This document shows positions 58,707-64,000 of a stretch of 64,000 nt of DNA, piece after piece. Under the pieces are notes generated by a model that was not told the DNA's origin, did no database searches, and saw only the letters and a list, made by a program, of their open reading frames with translations. How positions within the stretch are numbered: position 1 is the first letter of the stretch; each line of letters begins with the position of its first letter. Both the position numbers and the translations under genes were made by a program. This DNA is from Symsagittifera roscoffensis (lineage: Eukaryota; Xenacoelomorpha; Acoela; Convolutidae): positions 744,001-808,000 of the forward strand of contig NW_026970820.1 in the NCBI RefSeq assembly GCF_963678635.1. Reading direction: 5' to 3'.

Positions 58707-60923
58707 CACCCTCAAGGTCACGTGACTTATTTTTGGTTTTGGTATTTTCTGAAACCAAAGCGAGCATGGTCATGCATCGACATCATGTGCTCAAGCAAAT
58801 ACGTGGACTTCTACGCATTCCCATTCGCAATGCGCCCATCGGGCGAAAATGCCAATGCATAATTAATTTTGCCAGGTGAAAAAAAAATTTTAAAGAAAAA
58901 TTCTGATAAATTTTAATCTAAACTATCACCAAAAAACGCAAAGATTTCAAATTGTAAAACAATCAAGTTTTTGCTATTACCGGGCATGCAGTGAGACTGA
59001 TTTCGGCAAAATTAAAAGAGAAAATGAAGGAAATGGAAAGAAAAAAACTGTTCAAAATAAGAACGCAACATCAAAAATACTTATTTGATCTCTGCAAATG
59101 TCATAATTCCGATCAGGCTGATTTCAGATTTTAAGCATAGAATTTACGGTTACGGCTGCTCCCTCTATAGGTCCCAGAGGGACCGAGTGAGCATCCTACC
59201 TCGATCCAGGATAACGGATAGTTGTTTTTCATTTTTCATAAAATTTTTTTTTTCTTTAATGCTTGTTTTCATTTTCACATGAGAAGCTGTAGACATTTCA
59301 AAACATTTTGATTTCATGAAACAATGGTTCTAAGAACAACTGACGTTAGGGTTGGTGAAATACGGTTGGTGAAAACTGGTAAAGGATAATGTTGAGAAAA
59401 ATTGTAAGCTTTAGGAAAATTTAAAAAACATGTTTTTTCTTCTTTTTTTTGTAAATCGGGAGAAATCATTCAAATTTTTAAATTTTACCTTAAACCAACT
59501 ATTTTTCTTAAGTAATGAAGATTCCTGTTCTAGCCTTTTATGAAACTTTGGCAGAAAAAACATCAAAATTTTGAAAATGTTTTAAAATAAAGAAAAACTA
59601 TAAATTATGTTATTTTTGCAAAAAAAATCAAAAAATAGTAAATTTAAAAATTAAAAAAAAGTGAAAAACAATTGCGTATTGCGATTCAGCGTACCCAAAA
59701 TAGTGGGTCTAGCATTTTAAATTACCAAAAAACGTTGAAAATTGTAGATTTTATGAAGTTTTCATTTTGGCTATTTTTCCTTGTCGCCTCCACTTAAGGC
59801 ACCTTTGAGCCAACTTGAGAAACTGGAATTTAAACAAGCTATACAGATAGTCTGAATGAGCCATTTTTAGCGTGATAACACGCCTGGAAGAAAAAAACTG
59901 CAGAAAAGAAAGGAAATTTTGAACTTTGACCTTTTTTCTTCTTCAAATGGCGATACTTAGAATAATTTTTCAGCTGAAAAGTTCAAAAAAAATCAAAAAA
60001 TTCAAATTTTGAAGAAATTTAAAAAAATTCTCATCAGTCTGTTTATTGGAGTCTTCGAGGTTTTAGAAGATCTTATCTGGCGGCTAACAACAAAAGGATC
60101 ACTTATTATAAAAATTTGAGAAAGGTCAAAAAAACATGTTTTTTCGATTTTTTTGACAGAATTCCGAAAGCAATATCTTGGCTAAAAACAAGAATGAGGG
60201 CCTAAAATTAGTACAAACAGTACTCCCACATAAGGTACATTAGGTTGGAAACAAAAAATTTACTCTGACTCAAAAATCGTTTTTTAACTTTATTTCTGAA
60301 CAAGAAATTGAAAAGAAATCAAAAACTTAAAAATTTTTTGAAAAAAATGATTGTTTTGAAAAAGTGCCAAATTTTAGCTGAAACTTTTCATTTTAGCTAA
60401 GAAAGCCAGAACAATGCCCTTTAAGCTCAAATAAATTAATATAGCAATTTTTATTCAAGTTTTTTCGTTAGAGGCTTTTTTTTTGAAAAAGTATTCAAAA
60501 ATAGGTAAAAAAAAGTCAAAAAAATCAATTTTCTCCGATTCAAAAACGTCCACTACCATGATGATTTGTTCGTTAGATAGGACTGCTGAGATCACTTTAG
60601 ACTTACTTTCATAAAAATATCAAAATTTTTACTTATTTTTGAGAATTAGGCAAAATAAAAACTTTTCCCAGATTGGGCAAAAAGCCCAAATTAGCCCAAA
60701 CACCTGTTAAAAATTGTTCGGTCAAAAAATCACAAAAGGAAACCCCTATTCGTTTGACATTTTAGGGCCGCATGCAAAAATTTAGACCAATCTAACCTGA
60801 CAATTTCGAGAATCGACTTTTTTGTCAAAATTCTCTAAAGACCAATTTAGGGAGATTACTTGTACCGGTGGGGGCCCTACCCCACCTAAAAAATTTTTGA
60901 AATGCTGGAACGCGGCCACCTAG
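58707..60923 (+). repeat. U satellite unit U23 (type A start, L end)
   Basis: Full 2217-bp copy of U4 (offset 51033); no difference was noticed by eye. It follows the chimeric I3, whereas U4 follows an M-type end. Core hairpin 59170-59184, terminal hairpin 60867-60886. Confidence 0.92.
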
Positions 60924-63130
60924 CACCCTCAAGGTCACGTGACTTACTTTTGTTTTTGGTATTTTCTGAAACCAAAAGAGAGCGTGGTCATGCATCGACA
61001 TCATGTGCTCAAGCAAATACGTGGACTTCTACGCATTCCCATTAGCAATGCGCCCTTCGGGCGCAAATGCCAATGCTCAACTAATTTTGCCAGGTGAAAA
61101 AAAAATTATTTAAAAAGTTCTGCTAAACTTTATTTTAAACTACCACCAAAAAACGGAAAGATTTCAAAGTGTAAAACAATCAAATTTTTGCCAATACCGG
61201 GCTTGCAATGAGACTGATGTTGGCAAAAGTAAAATAGAAAATGTAGAAAATGGAAAGAAAAAAATTGTTCAAAATAAGAACGCAACATCAAAAACTTATT
61301 TGATCTCCGCTCAAATCATAATTCAGATCAGGCTGATTTCAGATTTTAAGCGTAGAGTTTACGGTTACGGCTGCTCCCTCTACAGGTCCCAGAGGGACCG
61401 AGTGAGCATCCTACCTCGATCCAGGATAACGGATAGTTGTTTTTAGTTTTTCACAAAATTTTTTTTCACTATTCCTTGTTTTCAATTCCTCATGAGAAGC
61501 TGTATTAACTTTCAAAAAAAGTGATTTTATTAATCAATGCTTCCAAGAACAACTGATGTTAGGCGGTTACAAATGCGGTTGGTGAAAACTAGTAAGGGAT
61601 AATGATGACAAAATTTGTAAGTTTTCAAATGAATTTAAAAACAGTTTTTTTCTTTTTTCTTTTATAAATCGGGAGAAATGAATCACTTTTTTTTTAAGTT
61701 TTCCTCGCACCACCCACTGTTCTTAAGTAATGAAGATTCCTGTTCTAGCCGTTTATAACACTTTGGCAGAAAAAACATCAATATGATGTAAAATGTTTTA
61801 AAAAAAAGAAAAATTTAAAAATTATATTTAAAAAAAAAAAATCAAAAATTCAAAATTGAAAAAAAGTGAAAATTAGTTGCATATTACGATTCAGCGTACC
61901 CAACTTAGTGGGTCTAGCATTTTAAATTACCAAAAAATATTGAAAATTGTAGATTTTATGAAGTTTTCATTTTGGCTATTTTTCCTTGTCGCCTCCACTT
62001 AAGGCACCTTTGAGCCAACTTGAGAAACTGGAACCTAAACAAGCTGCACAGATGGTCAAAATGAGCCATTTTCAGCGTGATAACACGCCTGGAAGAAGAA
62101 AAACTCCAGAAAAGAAAGAAAATTATGAACTTTAACCTTTTTTCTTCTTTAAATGGCGATACTTAGAATAATTTTTCAGCTGAAAAGTTCAAAAAATATC
62201 AAAAATTTCAAATTTTGACAAAAATTTTAAAAAATCTCATCAGTCTATTTATTGGAGTGTTCGAGGTTTTGGGAGACCTTATCTGGCGGCTACCAACAAG
62301 TGGATCACTCATTTTAAAGTTTTGAGAAAGGTCAAAAAAACATGTTTTTTTGATTTTTTTGACAGAATTCCGGAAGCAATATCTTGGCTAAAAACAAGAA
62401 TGAGGGCCTAAAATTAGTACAAACAGTACTCCCACATAAGGTACATTAGGTTGGAAACAAAAAACTTACTCTGACTCAAAAATCGTTTTTTAACTTTATT
62501 TCTGAACAAGAAATTGAAAAGAAATCAAAAACTTAAAAATATTTAGAAAAAAATGATTGTTTTGAAAAAGTGCTAATTTTTAGCTGAAACTTTTCATTTT
62601 AGCTAATAAAGCCAGAGCACTGCCCTTTAAGCTCAAATAAATTAATTAGGCAAATTATTTTCAAGTTTTTTCGTTAGAGGCTTTCATTTTGAAAAAGTAT
62701 TCAAAAATGGGTAAAAAAAAGTCAAAAAAATCAATTTTCTCCGATTGAAAAGCCTCCACTACCATGATGATTAGTTCGTTAGTTAGGACTGCTGAGATCA
62801 ATTTAGACGTATTTTCATAAGTATATCAAAATTTTTATTTATTTTTGAGAATTAAGCAAAATAAAAACTTTTCCCAAATTGGGCAAAAAGCCCAAATTAG
62901 CCCAAACACCTGTTAAAAATTGTTGGGTCAAAAAGTCACAAAAGGAAACCCCTATTCGTTTGACATTTTAGGGCCGCATGCAAAAAATTAGACCAATCTA
63001 ACCTGACAATTTCGAGAATCGACTTTTTTGCAAAATTTCTCTATAGTCCATTTGAGGGATATTACTTGTACCGGTGGGGGCCCCTACCCCACCTCAAAAA
63101 ATTTTGTAATGCTGGAACGCGGCCACCTAG
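60924..63130 (+). repeat. U satellite unit U24 (type A start, M end)
   Basis: Full 2207-bp near-copy of U19. It lies between two U4-type units. Core hairpin 61385-61399, terminal hairpin 63073-63093. Confidence 0.92.
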
Positions 63131-64000
63131 CACCCTCAAGGTCACGTGACTTATTTTTGGTTTTGGTATTTTCTGAAACCAAAGCGAGCATGGTCATGCA
63201 TCGACATCATGTGCTCAAGCAAATACGTGGACTTCTACGCATTCCCATTCGCAATGCGCCCATCGGGCGAAAATGCCAATGCATAATTAATTTTGCCAGG
63301 TGAAAAAAAAATTTTAAAGAAAAATTCTGATAAATTTTAATCTAAACTATCACCAAAAAACGCAAAGATTTCAAATTGTAAAACAATCAAGTTTTTGCTA
63401 TTACCGGGCATGCAGTGAGACTGATTTCGGCAAAATTAAAAGAGAAAATGAAGGAAATGGAAAGAAAAAAACTGTTCAAAATAAGAACGCAACATCAAAA
63501 ATACTTATTTGATCTCTGCAAATGTCATAATTCCGATCAGGCTGATTTCAGATTTTAAGCATAGAATTTACGGTTACGGCTGCTCCCTCTATAGGTCCCA
63601 GAGGGACCGAGTGAGCATCCTACCTCGATCCAGGATAACGGATAGTTGTTTTTCATTTTTCATAAAATTTTTTTTTTCTTTAATGCTTGTTTTCATTTTC
63701 ACATGAGAAGCTGTAGACATTTCAAAACATTTTGATTTCATGAAACAATGGTTCTAAGAACAACTGACGTTAGGGTTGGTGAAATACGGTTGGTGAAAAC
63801 TGGTAAAGGATAATGTTGAGAAAAATTGTAAGCTTTAGGAAAATTTAAAAAACATGTTTTTTCTTCTTTTTTTTGTAAATCGGGAGAAATCATTCAAATT
63901 TTTAAATTTTACCTTAAACCAACTATTTTTCTTAAGTAATGAAGATTCCTGTTCTAGCCTTTTATGAAACTTTGGCAGAAAAAACATCAAAATTTTGAAA
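63131..64000 (+). repeat. Partial U satellite unit (5' part, U4 type)
   Basis: The first 870 bp of a unit cut by the window end. It matches U23 at offset 4424 and U4, including the broken CCCATCGGGCG hairpin and GTTAGGGTTGGTG. Core hairpin 63594-63608. Confidence 0.9.

Noticed and set aside
1..64000. CRISPR array or bacterial operon
   Set aside because: The repeats are kilobase-sized, there are no short direct repeats with spacers, no ribosome binding site-led ORFs and no cas-like genes.

Overview
The window is AT-rich non-coding DNA, almost certainly eukaryotic nuclear repeat DNA. I find no convincing protein gene, rRNA, tRNA or CRISPR array. Long A and T runs, the absence of long ORFs and a tandem array filling all 64 kb point to a satellite or pericentromeric/subtelomeric type region. 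The sequence alone does not identify the species. The general texture resembles repeat DNA of AT-rich invertebrates, but that is only an impression.

Layout: nearly everything is a head-to-tail array of one satellite unit of about 2.2 kb (here called U). There is a partial copy at the left edge (1-1032), 24 full copies (U1-U24) and a partial copy at the right edge (63131-64000). All lie in the same orientation. I phase the unit at an invariant CTAG that ends each copy, because this is where duplicated copies and the three interruptions begin and end. Full U copies are 2201-2220 bp.

The array is broken at three places by a second, diverged unit family (here called I): 12099-14652 (one unit), 43411-48231 (two units) and 57093-58706 (a truncated unit joined to a U terminus). 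I units share the plan of U units: an end at CTAG, a terminal hairpin with a CCCCTA-type loop, and an internal hairpin of GGTCCC/GGGACC type followed by GCATCC. They add a C-rich leader of CCCACCC runs and about three internal sub-repeats of roughly 520 bp. They therefore look like paralogous members of the same array, not unrelated transposons.

Order of landmarks in a U unit: (1) a start box just after CTAG, either type A (contains CACGTG) or type B (contains ACTAGT); (2) at about +127 a GCGCCC-TTC-GGGCGC hairpin; (3) at about +460 a 15-bp GGTCCC-AGA-GGGACC hairpin followed by GAGCATCCTA; (4) a long AT-rich middle; (5) at about +1250 the palindrome TTTTCAGCTGAAAA; (6) a final block of about 280 bp that is nearly invariant between copies, with clustered CCCAA/TTGGG words; (7) a GC-rich terminal hairpin about 28 bp before GGCCACCTAG. 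The last ~110 bp exist in two alleles, L (CCC in the hairpin loop) and M (CCCC).

The most notable points are the covarying terminal hairpin at every unit end, recent whole-unit copies whose identity is bounded at CTAG (U6/U10, U4/U23/U25, U19/U24), related copies that reappear in reversed unit order, and free mixing of L/M ends with A/B starts. Together they suggest that units are copied or exchanged as discrete CTAG-to-CTAG modules. All similarity statements are by eye; no alignment was run.
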